Assembly (NCBI GenBank): GCA_030648265.1
Contig: JAUSHX010000003.1
Coordinates: forward strand, 1-52,808
Reading direction: 5' to 3'
DNA from: a bacterium
GTDB taxonomy: Bacteria; Patescibacteriota; Minisyncoccia; Phycocordibacterales; UBA2100
Length of the DNA: 52,808 nucleotides
The translations under genes and the position numbers were made by a program. The notes beneath the pieces were generated by a model. It saw only the letters and a program-made list of their open reading frames with translations. It did not search any database and was not told where the DNA came from. This document shows, one piece after another, positions 35,335 through 43,791 of the stretch; position 1 is the stretch's first letter, and each line of letters opens with the position of its first letter.

Positions 35335-37083
35335 CTATTCCGTAACCACGCGAAGTACTTCCTCTATTGTCGTGATACCTTGCGCCGCTTTAAATATTCC
35401 GTCTTCGCTCATGGTGAGCATGCCCTCCGAGCGCGCCTGTTTTTCAATTGCGGAACCTGCGTCAGCCTTCATCATCAATTCCTTAATCGTGGCGGTGACC
35501 GGAAGCACCTCGTGGATTCCAATGCGCCCGGCATAGCCGGAAGGGCAGAGGGCGGTTTCTTTAGGGTGAGAGAATTGCACGCTCTTCCATGTCGCGTCTT
35601 TCGGGAAAATTTTATCTTCCTTAAGCGCCCGCAGAACAGCGCCGACATCAACCTCCTTCTCAAGCTGCGCCTGTTCATCGCGCGTGAGGTTGTGTTTCTC
35701 GCGCTCCGGGCAAAGCTTGCGCACCAATCGCTGTCCGATAATTACGCGCAGGGTTGAAACAAGAAGGAACGGCTCTACCCCCATGTCTAAAAGGCGCGGT
35801 ATGGCACCCGCCGCGGAATTCGTGTGCAGAGTTGAGAGCACGAGGTGGCCGGTGAGCGCGGCATTAATCGCCAGAGATGCGGTTTCTTTATCGCGGATTT
35901 CGCCGACCATGATTATGTCCGGGTCCTGTCGCACGAGGCTACGCAAACCGTTTGCAAAAGAGAACCCGATTTCGGGACGAACCTGCGTCTGGTTGATGCG
36001 CGTCATCTGATATTCAATCGGGTCCTCTATCGTTGAGATATTCACGTCGGGAGAGTTAACGAGGTCCAAGAGCGTGTACAGCGTCGTGGACTTCCCCGCC
36101 CCGGTCGGCCCAGTGGCCAAAATCATTCCTGTCGTACCGCGCATCGCTTCGTGCATGCGCTCCAATGCGATACCATGAAAACCGACGGCCTCAAGCGTGA
36201 ATCCGGAAATATTGTCGCGCAAAAGGCGCATTACGATTTTCTCTCCGAAGTAAGTCGGCAAAACGGAAACGCGGAAAGATATTTTCTCGCCGCCGGATTC
36301 CGCTCCGAAGCGGCCGTCCTGCGGGAGCCGGTGTTCGTCAAGGCGCATATTGGCAAGCACCTTCACGCGCGCGGTAATCGCATTCGCGGCGTGTTTCGGA
36401 AGCTCCATCGCATCATGCAAAATACCGTCTATGCGGTAGCGTATGAGGAGCGATTCCTCCATGGGCTCTATGTGGATGTCGGAGGCGCCCTGCGCATTTG
36501 CGTGCCGGATGAGCGTGTCCACAATTCGGACAGCCGGCACTCCCTCGGCGACCTGGCGCAGGTCTTCCTCCTCCCCCTCCTTCCCTCTCGGCGCGGATTT
36601 GAGAAGCGCCGCGGTTTCGCGCTCAATAACATCGCCCAAATTATCCTTGAGCGACTGCTGATATTCCTTGAGGGCGTACTTTATCGATGCCACGTCGGTA
36701 AGCCGGGACAAAATCTTGAGATGCGTTTTCTTTTTAATGAAATCAATCGCCGCCAAATCGTCGGTGTCCAACATCGCAACCTCAAGTTCATCGCCGCGGC
36801 GGTTATACGCAACGATATTGTTGCGCCGTGCGACCGGCTCCGGAATAAGCGAGAGGGTCTCAAAGGGAATTTTTGTTCCGGAGAGCGAAACAAACGGAAT
36901 TCCAAGAATGTACGCATACGTCCTGCGAAGTTCATCTTCGCCTATGGCGCTCTTTGCGACGAGAATTTCACCGATTGACCGCCCCGATTCTTTTGCCTCT
37001 CGTTCCGCAACATCAAAATCTTTCTGCGAGACAAGACCCGCGTCCGCGAGAAACGATTTTAAATGTGTGTCGCTGATATACAT
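35335..37083 (-). CDS. pilB: Type IV pilus/T2S assembly ATPase
   Basis: ATGPTGAGKSTTLYTLL; GEIRDKETASLAINAALTGHLVLSTLHTN. Confidence 0.95.
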   Translation of the reverse strand: MYISDTHLKSFLADAGLVSQKDFDVAEREAKESGRSIGEILVAKSAIGEDELRRTYAYILGIPFVSLSGTKIPFETLSLIPEPVARRNNIVAYNRRGDELEVAMLDTDDLAAIDFIKKKTHLKILSRLTDVASIKYALKEYQQSLKDNLGDVIERETAALLKSAPRGKEGEEEDLRQVAEGVPAVRIVDTLIRHANAQGASDIHIEPMEESLLIRYRIDGILHDAMELPKHAANAITARVKVLANMRLDEHRLPQDGRFGAESGGEKISFRVSVLPTYFGEKIVMRLLRDNISGFTLEAVGFHGIALERMHEAMRGTTGMILATGPTGAGKSTTLYTLLDLVNSPDVNISTIEDPIEYQMTRINQTQVRPEIGFSFANGLRSLVRQDPDIIMVGEIRDKETASLAINAALTGHLVLSTLHTNSAAGAIPRLLDMGVEPFLLVSTLRVIIGQRLVRKLCPEREKHNLTRDEQAQLEKEVDVGAVLRALKEDKIFPKDATWKSVQFSHPKETALCPSGYAGRIGIHEVLPVTATIKELMMKADAGSAIEKQARSEGMLTMSEDGIFKAAQGITTIEEVLRVVTE

Positions 37084-37203
37084 GTTAGAGATTCTTACGA
37101 GCCTGCGAGTTAGAAGCTCTTACACCCTGTTAAACGCGGCCTCGGGGCCGCACCGCCTTTGGCGGGTTTAACAGGGTCTGAAAAATATAATCGCATATGC
37201 TCA
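37084..37203 (-). promoter_or_regulatory. Three-way-junction leader with 28-aa leader ORF upstream of pilB
   Basis: P1 37124-37135/37166-37177; inner GCGGCC-TCGG-GGCCGC and CCGCC-TTT-GGCGG; minus ORF 37110..37196 MRLYFSDPVKPAKGGAAPRPRLTGCKSF*. Confidence 0.65.
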
Positions 37204-37473
37204 TTATTTTTCTAGACACCCTGTTAAATACGATTTGAGGCGACTGCGTAAAAACATTTTGCCGTGATACGTCTTCAGATAAGACTCACGGTGTCGGGCA
37301 TCCTTGCGGTCTCGACATGCTTCATAATACACGAGTTCTAGCGGGCGCCGGTCTTTCGTTGACGATACACGACCGTGGCAATGTTCCTCAAATCGTCCTT
37401 TCAAATCATCGGCACTTCCAGTGTAAAACTTGTTATCTTTGCCCGACAACAAGACATACGTATAAAAATACAT
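37204..37473 (-). CDS. GIY-YIG nuclease family protein
   Basis: MYFYTYVLLSGKDNKFYTGSADDLKGRFEEH; enclosed by arms 37218-37229 and 37490-37501. Confidence 0.9.
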   Translation of the reverse strand: MYFYTYVLLSGKDNKFYTGSADDLKGRFEEHCHGRVSSTKDRRPLELVYYEACRDRKDARHRESYLKTYHGKMFLRSRLKSYLTGCLEK

Positions 37474-37585
37474 AGGTGGATTTGAAAGGATTTAACAGGG
37501 TTAATAAAAATATAGTCGCTACGCTCCTTATTTTTCTAAATTATAGCAGGAAAAACCGATGCAAAGTCGCATAAGCAACTTTTTC

Positions 37586-37613
37586 TTGACATAGTTTTTT
37601 TATCGTATATACT
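37586..37613 (+). promoter_or_regulatory. Promoter upstream of nusA
   Basis: TTGACA, 16-nt spacer, TATACT. Confidence 0.6.
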
Positions 37614-37625
37614 CGCCTTATAAGT

Positions 37626-37779
37626 TCCGGCACCAGCCGGACGCTTTTTTTAGAAAAATAACAAATGGAACGAAGTGTAATGCGTATATTTTTCTTAATC
37701 CAGCACCTTCGTTTCTCAATGAAACAAAGGTGCTGGGTGTAAGATATTCTAATTCGCTTCGCTCATAACAATATCTAAC
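37626..37779 (+). promoter_or_regulatory. nusA leader: terminator-like hairpin, 20-aa leader ORF, inverted repeat
   Basis: TCCGGC-ACCA-GCCGGA then CGCTTTTTT; CCAGCACCTT/AAGGTGCTGG 37700-37736; ORF 37680..37742; AGATATT/AATATCT stem before ATG. Confidence 0.6.
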
Positions 37780-39003
37780 ATGGCTCTCCTTGACCTTAAA
37801 ACCCTAAACTCCGCCCTTGAGGAACTCCAGCAAGAGCGCGGCATTTCGCGCGAGTCTGTGATTGAGGCTCTCGGCACGGCACTCGCAGCCGCATACCGCC
37901 GCGAATACGGCAAACGCGGGCAAATTATCCGCGCGACATTCAATCCGGAAACAGGCGATATGGAATTCCGCCAGGCGAAAATCGTCGTGGACAAAACTCT
38001 CGTCCGGACGGAAGACGAAGAGGAGGCAGTGGGTGACGTGTCCTCCGAAGCCTTGGCGAAGGAGGACCATCGCTCGCGCTTCAACCCGGAACAGCACATC
38101 ATGCTTGAGGACGCGCGCCGCATAAAGAAAGACGCGCAGATTGACGAGGAAATTTCCTTTCCTCTCCAGGCACGCGAAGATTTCGGCAGAATCGCCGCAC
38201 AGGCGGCGAAACAGGTCATCATGCAAAAGGTCCGCGAGGCGGAGCGCGCGAGCATCATCGCCGAATACGGCGAGCGCGAAGGAGAGATTGTGACGGGCCA
38301 CGTCCAGCGCTTTGAGCGCGGCAACCTCTACATTGACCTAGGACGCGCGACGGCAATCCTCCCCTACGAAGAACAGATTCCCGGCGAGCGGTATCGCCAG
38401 GGCGAACGCGTGCGTGCGCTCTTGCTCCATGTTGATGAGGGCGTGCGCGGCACGTTCATCCGCCTCTCGCGCTCGCACCCTCGCTTTTTAGTTAAACTTT
38501 TTGAAACCGAAGTACCGGAAATGGCTTCCGGAGTTGTTGAGGTGAAAGGTATCGTGCGCGAGCCCGGCAGCCGCGCGAAAATCGCAGTATTTTCAAACGA
38601 CGACCACGTTGACCCTGTTGGAGCGCTCGTCGGACAGCGGGGCGTGCGCGTTGCCGTCGTAACATCGGAATTGGGCGGTGAGAAAATAGATGTTGTTGAG
38701 TGGTCGGAAAAACCTTCCGAGTACGTTCAGGAATCATTGAAGCCGGCGCAGGTGTTGGAAATAGAACTGTTTGAAGACGAGGCGCGCGCGGTAGTGAAGG
38801 TCGCCGAAGACCAACAGTCGCTCGCCATAGGCCGCGGCGGGCAAAATGTTCGTCTTGCCGCGCGCTTGACCGGATGGAAAATAGACATCCGCTCGGCGGG
38901 AGGCGATGCCGCAGAAGCAGAGAAAACGGCGGACGCAGAAAAAGCCGTTCCAGAAACAACAGAGGAAAAGCCGGCGGAACCTGCTAAGGAAGTTCAGGCC
39001 TAA
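37780..39003 (+). CDS. nusA: Transcription termination/antitermination protein NusA
   Basis: VGALVGQRGVRVAVVTSELGGEKIDVVEWSE; AIGRGGQNVRLAARLTGWKIDIRS. Confidence 0.95.
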   Translation: MALLDLKTLNSALEELQQERGISRESVIEALGTALAAAYRREYGKRGQIIRATFNPETGDMEFRQAKIVVDKTLVRTEDEEEAVGDVSSEALAKEDHRSRFNPEQHIMLEDARRIKKDAQIDEEISFPLQAREDFGRIAAQAAKQVIMQKVREAERASIIAEYGEREGEIVTGHVQRFERGNLYIDLGRATAILPYEEQIPGERYRQGERVRALLLHVDEGVRGTFIRLSRSHPRFLVKLFETEVPEMASGVVEVKGIVREPGSRAKIAVFSNDDHVDPVGALVGQRGVRVAVVTSELGGEKIDVVEWSEKPSEYVQESLKPAQVLEIELFEDEARAVVKVAEDQQSLAIGRGGQNVRLAARLTGWKIDIRSAGGDAAEAEKTADAEKAVPETTEEKPAEPAKEVQA

Positions 39004-39037
39004 CTATACGCGAGTTCACAAACGCTATCCTACACAC

Positions 39038-39075
39038 ATACACACAACTCGGACGGCCGTCCGAGTTGTGTGTAT
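39038..39075. repeat. 38-bp perfect palindrome
   Basis: atacacacaactcggacggccgtccgagttgtgtgtat. Confidence 0.9.
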
Positions 39076-39127
39076 GGCCAAGAAAAAGAAAAAGTCACCG
39101 AATAATGAAAACGGTGGATGGGCGGTT

Positions 39128-39163
39128 AACAAAAATGGCTCGCGAATGCGAGCCATTTTTGTT
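39128..39163. terminator. Bidirectional terminator between nusA side and hppA
   Basis: AACAAAAATGGCTCGC GAAT GCGAGCCATTTTTGTT. Confidence 0.85.
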
Positions 39164-39176
39164 ATGGCACTGCGTC

Positions 39177-41177
39177 CTATGCCAAGAAGCTCACAATCAA
39201 TAGAGCTACGATATTCACCACCTTAATCATCGGGTTAATCGCGGGACCGGCTGTGTCTTTGTAGGGGTCGCCGACGGTGTCGCCGGTAACCGCCGCGGCG
39301 TGAGCGTGTCCGGATTTCCCGCCGTGGTGCCCGTCCTCAATGTACTTCTTCGCGTTATCCCACGCGGCGCCGCCCGATGTCATAGATATCGCGACAAAAA
39401 GGCCAGTAACGATGACGCCGACCAGAAGCCCGCCGAGCGCCTGGAGTCCGAGAACCCACCACACCAAGACCGGCACGAGCACCGGAAGAAGCGCGGGAAC
39501 AATCATCAGCTTCTGTGCGACAGCCGTTACAATTTCCACCGCAGTTCCATAATCAGGTTTTGCGGTTCCCTCCATGATTCCGGGAATTTCCCGAAACTGG
39601 CGGCGCACTTCCTCAACAACTGCGTGCCCTGCCTTTCCTACAGCCGCCATTGCCATTGATGAAAAGAGGTATGGCAGAAGTCCGCCGATGAGAAGTCCTG
39701 CGAGAACTGCGGGGTTGCTCAAATCAAACGTGAGCGCGCCGGATGCGAGGTGCGAGATTTCCTGCGTGTACGACGCGAAGAGAACCGTCGCGGCGAGCCC
39801 CGCTGAAGCGATGGCATATCCCTTCGTTACGGCCTTGGTCGTGTTGCCGACAGCGTCAAGCTGGTCCGTAACCGAGCGCACTTCCGCCGAGAGCCCCGAC
39901 ATTTCCGCGATGCCCCCGGCGTTATCGGTAATCGGTCCGAACGCATCAATGGCGATGACAATGCCCGTGAGAGAGAGCATGGACATGACGGCGACTGCGA
40001 TTCCATAGAGTCCCGCAAATTGATATGCAAGAAGGATGCTCCCCGTGATGAGCAGGACTGGGAGAGCGGTCGCTTCCATGGAGACGCCGAGCCCCGTGAT
40101 GATGTTTGTGCCGTGTCCGGTCGTAGAAGCCTTCGCGATGGACTTCACCGGATTGTAATCCTTGCTCGTGTAGTAATCGGTGATGACGAACATGCCGATG
40201 GTCACGGCAATGCCGATGAGCGCGCAGTAGAAAAGATTCAGCACGGTGAATGAGCCGTTGCCCGACATAATCATGTTCGTGAGCGGATAGAACGCGGCGA
40301 CAGAAAGCACGGCGGAGACAATGAGCCCGCGGTATAAAACCCTCATGATGGCATCCTTGGCTCCGCCCCGTACGAAGAACGACGCTATCACGCAGGCCAA
40401 GAGGCCGACAGCGCCGAGCGCGAGCGGGAACATAATCGCGCCGGGAAAAGCCGGCAGAAGTAGTGAGCCGAGAAGCATGACGGCTACCGCGGACACAACA
40501 TACGTTTCAAAAAGGTCCGCCGCCATACCGGCTGTGTCGCCGACGTTATCGCCGACATTGTCGGCGATAACCGCCGGGTTGCGCGGGTCGTCTTCGGGGA
40601 TTCCGGCCTCAATTTTCCCCACCAAATCGGCGCCAACATCGGCGCCCTTTGTGAATATTCCTCCGCCAAGGCGCGCGAAGACTGAAATGAGCGATGCGCC
40701 GAACGCAAGCCCGACCATGGCTCCCAAGTCCCCCGTTACCCAATAGAAAACGGTGACGGAAAGAAGCGCCAGAGCAGCGACCGTCAGCCCGGTTACCGAG
40801 CCGGCGCGGAATGCCGCACTAAGAGCGGCGGGGATTCCGGAACGGGCGGCCTCTGCCGTCCTGACATTTGCGCGGACGGCAACCGCCATGCCGATATAGC
40901 CGGAAAGCGCGGATACGAATGCCCCGATAAGAAAGCCTGTCGCCGAGAGCCACGAGATGAAGTATCCGAGCAGGAGAAAAAAGACAACGGCGACTAAGGC
41001 GACGACTTTATACTGCCGGACGAGATAGGCATTCGCGCCCTCTTTAATCGCGTCGGCGATGTCGGTCATTTTCTTGCTGCCGTCTGCGAGGCTCAAGACC
41101 TGCATCGCGAGAATTCCGCTGAAAACGAGCGTTACCACACCGGAAATAACTGTCCACAAAAAAATCGCTGACTGCAT
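39177..41177 (-). CDS. hppA: Membrane-bound proton-translocating pyrophosphatase
   Basis: [45 protein letters not shown] suggests the K+-independent type. Confidence 0.95.
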   Translation of the reverse strand: MQSAIFLWTVISGVVTLVFSGILAMQVLSLADGSKKMTDIADAIKEGANAYLVRQYKVVALVAVVFFLLLGYFISWLSATGFLIGAFVSALSGYIGMAVAVRANVRTAEAARSGIPAALSAAFRAGSVTGLTVAALALLSVTVFYWVTGDLGAMVGLAFGASLISVFARLGGGIFTKGADVGADLVGKIEAGIPEDDPRNPAVIADNVGDNVGDTAGMAADLFETYVVSAVAVMLLGSLLLPAFPGAIMFPLALGAVGLLACVIASFFVRGGAKDAIMRVLYRGLIVSAVLSVAAFYPLTNMIMSGNGSFTVLNLFYCALIGIAVTIGMFVITDYYTSKDYNPVKSIAKASTTGHGTNIITGLGVSMEATALPVLLITGSILLAYQFAGLYGIAVAVMSMLSLTGIVIAIDAFGPITDNAGGIAEMSGLSAEVRSVTDQLDAVGNTTKAVTKGYAIASAGLAATVLFASYTQEISHLASGALTFDLSNPAVLAGLLIGGLLPYLFSSMAMAAVGKAGHAVVEEVRRQFREIPGIMEGTAKPDYGTAVEIVTAVAQKLMIVPALLPVLVPVLVWWVLGLQALGGLLVGVIVTGLFVAISMTSGGAAWDNAKKYIEDGHHGGKSGHAHAAAVTGDTVGDPYKDTAGPAINPMIKVVNIVALLIVSFLA

Positions 41178-41258
41178 AGTATGTATACTGATTACGTAAT
41201 TAATTAACCCAGATTTCGCGGAGTGTAACGTACTTCAATCTCTTTGACAACCGGCCGA

Positions 41259-41315
41259 AAATCCCCAAGGTCGCTCCTCGGGACTTTTGAATTTGAGGTG
41301 CGACCTTGGGGATTT
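41259..41315. repeat. 16-bp-arm inverted repeat
   Basis: aaatccccaaggtcgc ... gcgaccttggggattt. Confidence 0.8.
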
Positions 41316-41352
41316 CGCACCTGTACGGTGGTATACTGTTTTCATCGCACGT

Positions 41353-41586
41353 ATGGACGAATTCAACAAAGGGAACGAAGCCATCCAAAATCAGCCGGTC
41401 AAACCAGTGGAGAAGCCGGGCGGAGCAGGTTCAATTATCGGCGCGATAATAATTATTCTTTTGCTTGCCGCCGGCGCCTTTTACTTCTGGGGAGCAAAAC
41501 TAAACACCGTAGACAATAATCCCCCGCCGCTTATTCTTGGAAATGAAACTGCGGATGCGGACACTTCAAGCACTTCTGCATCATAA
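41353..41586 (+). CDS. Small single-TM hypothetical protein
   Basis: MDEFNKGNEAIQNQPVKPVEKPGGAGSIIGAIIIILLLAAGAFYFWG; start moved inward. Confidence 0.65.
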   Translation: MDEFNKGNEAIQNQPVKPVEKPGGAGSIIGAIIIILLLAAGAFYFWGAKLNTVDNNPPPLILGNETADADTSSTSAS

Positions 41587-41617
41587 CTTCCCGCTCGCTG
41601 AAGTCGGAATGGGGCAA

Positions 41618-41646
41618 CTACCCACGAGGTTTCACCTCGTGGGTAG
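41618..41646 (+). repeat. Hairpin shared with 22557..22593
   Basis: CTACCCACGAGGT TTC ACCTCGTGGGTAG. Confidence 0.8.
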
Positions 41647-41682
41647 CTATCTGAAATGTTAAAAGTGTGATAAAAAATACCG

Positions 41683-42795
41683 ATGTCTGACGAGATAAAA
41701 ACTGGAACAAAAACTAATCCTCACGAAACTGGTGTTATGATCACGCGCGATACGGAGCGCTGGGAGGTTGAAGTAAAGGCGGAGATTCCCACGGAGATTC
41801 TTATCACGTACCGCGACCACGCACTGAAAGAAATCCAGAAAACCGCGAAGATAGACGGGTTCCGCCCAGGGCACGCGCCCGAATCGGAAATCATCCGCGT
41901 CTATGGCGAACCGGCAATCCTCCGGCACGCGGCGGAAGATGCCGTTCAGCATGAACTGCCGGAAATTCTTGCTTCGCAAAAATTGCCGATTGTGGAAACG
42001 CCCCGCGTGACGATTAATGCTCCCGAAGCAGGCAAACCGCTTGCATTCACCGCGCGCGCGGCGCTTGCGCCGGAAATTGAACTGGCTGATTACAAAGCTA
42101 CCGCGAAAAAACATCTGAAAAACAAGAAGGAAGCGGAGGTTTCTGATGAAGAGCACGCAAAAGCGATGACCCACCTGCGTCGTGAACGTGCGCGTATTGA
42201 GAAAGTAGAAGCGGGCAAAAAACCGGCGGAGGCCGCAGATGAGGCGCGCGCGATGGAAGAGAAGAATTTGCCGGAACTTGATGATGCGTTCGCGATTAGT
42301 ATCGGCTATGAGAGCATCGCCCACTTTCATACAAAAATCCGCGAGAACATGAAGGCGGAAAAGGAGCGGCAGGAAACGGACAAGCGACGGCAAGCAATCA
42401 TTGAAGACCTTGTTAAGAATTCCAAAATTTCCTATCCGGCAATACTGCGTGAATACGAAATAAATGAAATGGAGGCGCGTTTGAAAGACGACCTCGCAGG
42501 TGCCGGCATGAACCTTGAAGCCTACCTCGCGCAAATGAAGAAAACGTGGGAACAAATTCTCGCGGAGTGGAAAGCCCCTTCCGACTCGCGCGCAAAAACA
42601 CGCCTAATCTTAGGTGAAATCGCGCGCAAAGAAAACATAGAGCCCGACGAGACGCTTCTCGCGCAAGAAGTTGAACACGCCAAAAAGCACTACAAAGACG
42701 CCGCGCCGGAAGCGTTAAGAGCCCACATAGCCCACGCCATGCGCAACGAAGCAGTCTTGAAATTCTTGGAATCGCTGGGAGCAAAAAATAATTGA
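41683..42795 (+). CDS. tig: Trigger factor
   Basis: WEVEVKAEIPTEILITYRDHALKEIQKTAKIDGFRPGHAPESEIIRVYG. Confidence 0.92.
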   Translation: MSDEIKTGTKTNPHETGVMITRDTERWEVEVKAEIPTEILITYRDHALKEIQKTAKIDGFRPGHAPESEIIRVYGEPAILRHAAEDAVQHELPEILASQKLPIVETPRVTINAPEAGKPLAFTARAALAPEIELADYKATAKKHLKNKKEAEVSDEEHAKAMTHLRRERARIEKVEAGKKPAEAADEARAMEEKNLPELDDAFAISIGYESIAHFHTKIRENMKAEKERQETDKRRQAIIEDLVKNSKISYPAILREYEINEMEARLKDDLAGAGMNLEAYLAQMKKTWEQILAEWKAPSDSRAKTRLILGEIARKENIEPDETLLAQEVEHAKKHYKDAAPEALRAHIAHAMRNEAVLKFLESLGAKNN

Positions 42796-42825
42796 TTCTT
42801 AAAGAGAAGTTGCTATGATGTCCGT

Positions 42826-42951
42826 ATGAATCCCGTTAGAAGTCGCGGAAGTTCGGAGTGTGGTATGCTCGTGGAATATAATATGTCGATCGAATGCTTA
42901 CAAGCAATAACTTTCGAGTCGGAAGCGCAAGCTTCCTACTTCTAACGGGAT
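42826..42951 (+). promoter_or_regulatory. clpP leader: 39-aa leader ORF and 14-bp stem overlapping the clpP start codon
   Basis: ATCCCGTTAGAAGT 42830-42843 / ACTTCTAACGGGAT 42938-42951; ORF 42826..42945 [48 protein letters not shown] upstream. Confidence 0.65.
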
Positions 42952-43552
42952 GAAAACCGAAAACGCACCTCGTGCCCAAATGCTCGTGCCGATGGTCGTT
43001 GAGAAGAGTTCCTTCGGCGAACGCGCGTACGATATTTTCTCCCGTCTTTTAAAGGAACGGATTATTTTCCTTGGTGGGCCGATAGAAAGTGAGACCGCTA
43101 ATCTCGTCATTGCTCAACTTCTATTCCTCGCTTCGGAGGATCCGAAGAAAGAAGTCTCGCTTTATATCAATTCTCCGGGAGGTTCCGTCTCCGCGACGCT
43201 CGCGATGATAGACACGATGAACCACATCCAGCCCCCGGTCTCTACGGTGTGCGTGGGGATTGCGGCATCCGGCGCGGCATGGCTTCTTTCATCGGGGCAA
43301 AAAGGCAAGCGCTTCATATTGCCGAATGCGGAGGTGATGATTCATCAGCCGCTCGGTGGCGCGGAGGGCCAGGCATCCGACATCGCCATTACCGCCCAGC
43401 ACATCCTCGCGACACGCGACCGTTTGAATAAAATGATGGCCAAGAATACGGGCCAACCGTTGAAGAAAATAGAGTCCGATGTAGACCGCGACTTTTTCAT
43501 GACAGCCGAGGAAGCCGTTAAGTACGGAATCGTGGATAAAGTACTGGTTTAG
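42950..43552 (+). CDS. clpP: ATP-dependent Clp protease proteolytic subunit
   Basis: [41 protein letters not shown]. Confidence 0.97.
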   Translation: MKTENAPRAQMLVPMVVEKSSFGERAYDIFSRLLKERIIFLGGPIESETANLVIAQLLFLASEDPKKEVSLYINSPGGSVSATLAMIDTMNHIQPPVSTVCVGIAASGAAWLLSSGQKGKRFILPNAEVMIHQPLGGAEGQASDIAITAQHILATRDRLNKMMAKNTGQPLKKIESDVDRDFFMTAEEAVKYGIVDKVLV

Positions 43553-43655
43553 CCACTAGAGAATGGGGGTTTTCGGGCCGGTATTTCCTAAACCCTATTC
43601 CCTATTGGCTAATCCCTATTCCGATGGTATACTCCCGATACACTAATTAATATTT

Positions 43656-43757
43656 ATGAATTTGCATCCTCTTCTCGCATCTGGATTCGCACCTGAAGTT
43701 CATGGAACAAGTCTCTTGTTAATTAATCGTTCTCACAACTTTGGCGTAGTGGTTTAA
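43656..43757 (+). CDS. 33-aa leader ORF upstream of rny
   Basis: MNLHPLLASGFAPEVHGTSLLLINRSHNFGVVV*, after TATACT; below the ORF-track cutoff. Confidence 0.3.
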   Translation: MNLHPLLASGFAPEVHGTSLLLINRSHNFGVVV

Positions 43758-43791
43758 GCATATACAGATGCGCGAGGGGAAACCCACGCGT

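Noticed and set aside
37204-37473. UvrC or a classical intron-encoded homing endonuclease
   Set aside because: 89-aa stand-alone GIY-YIG domain only; no UvrC domains and no intron structure in a host gene.
39038-39075. 38-bp palindrome as a regulatory operator
   Set aside because: Lies downstream of nusA with no clear promoter next to it; terminator/processing or palindromic-repeat origin is equally likely, so kept only as a repeat.
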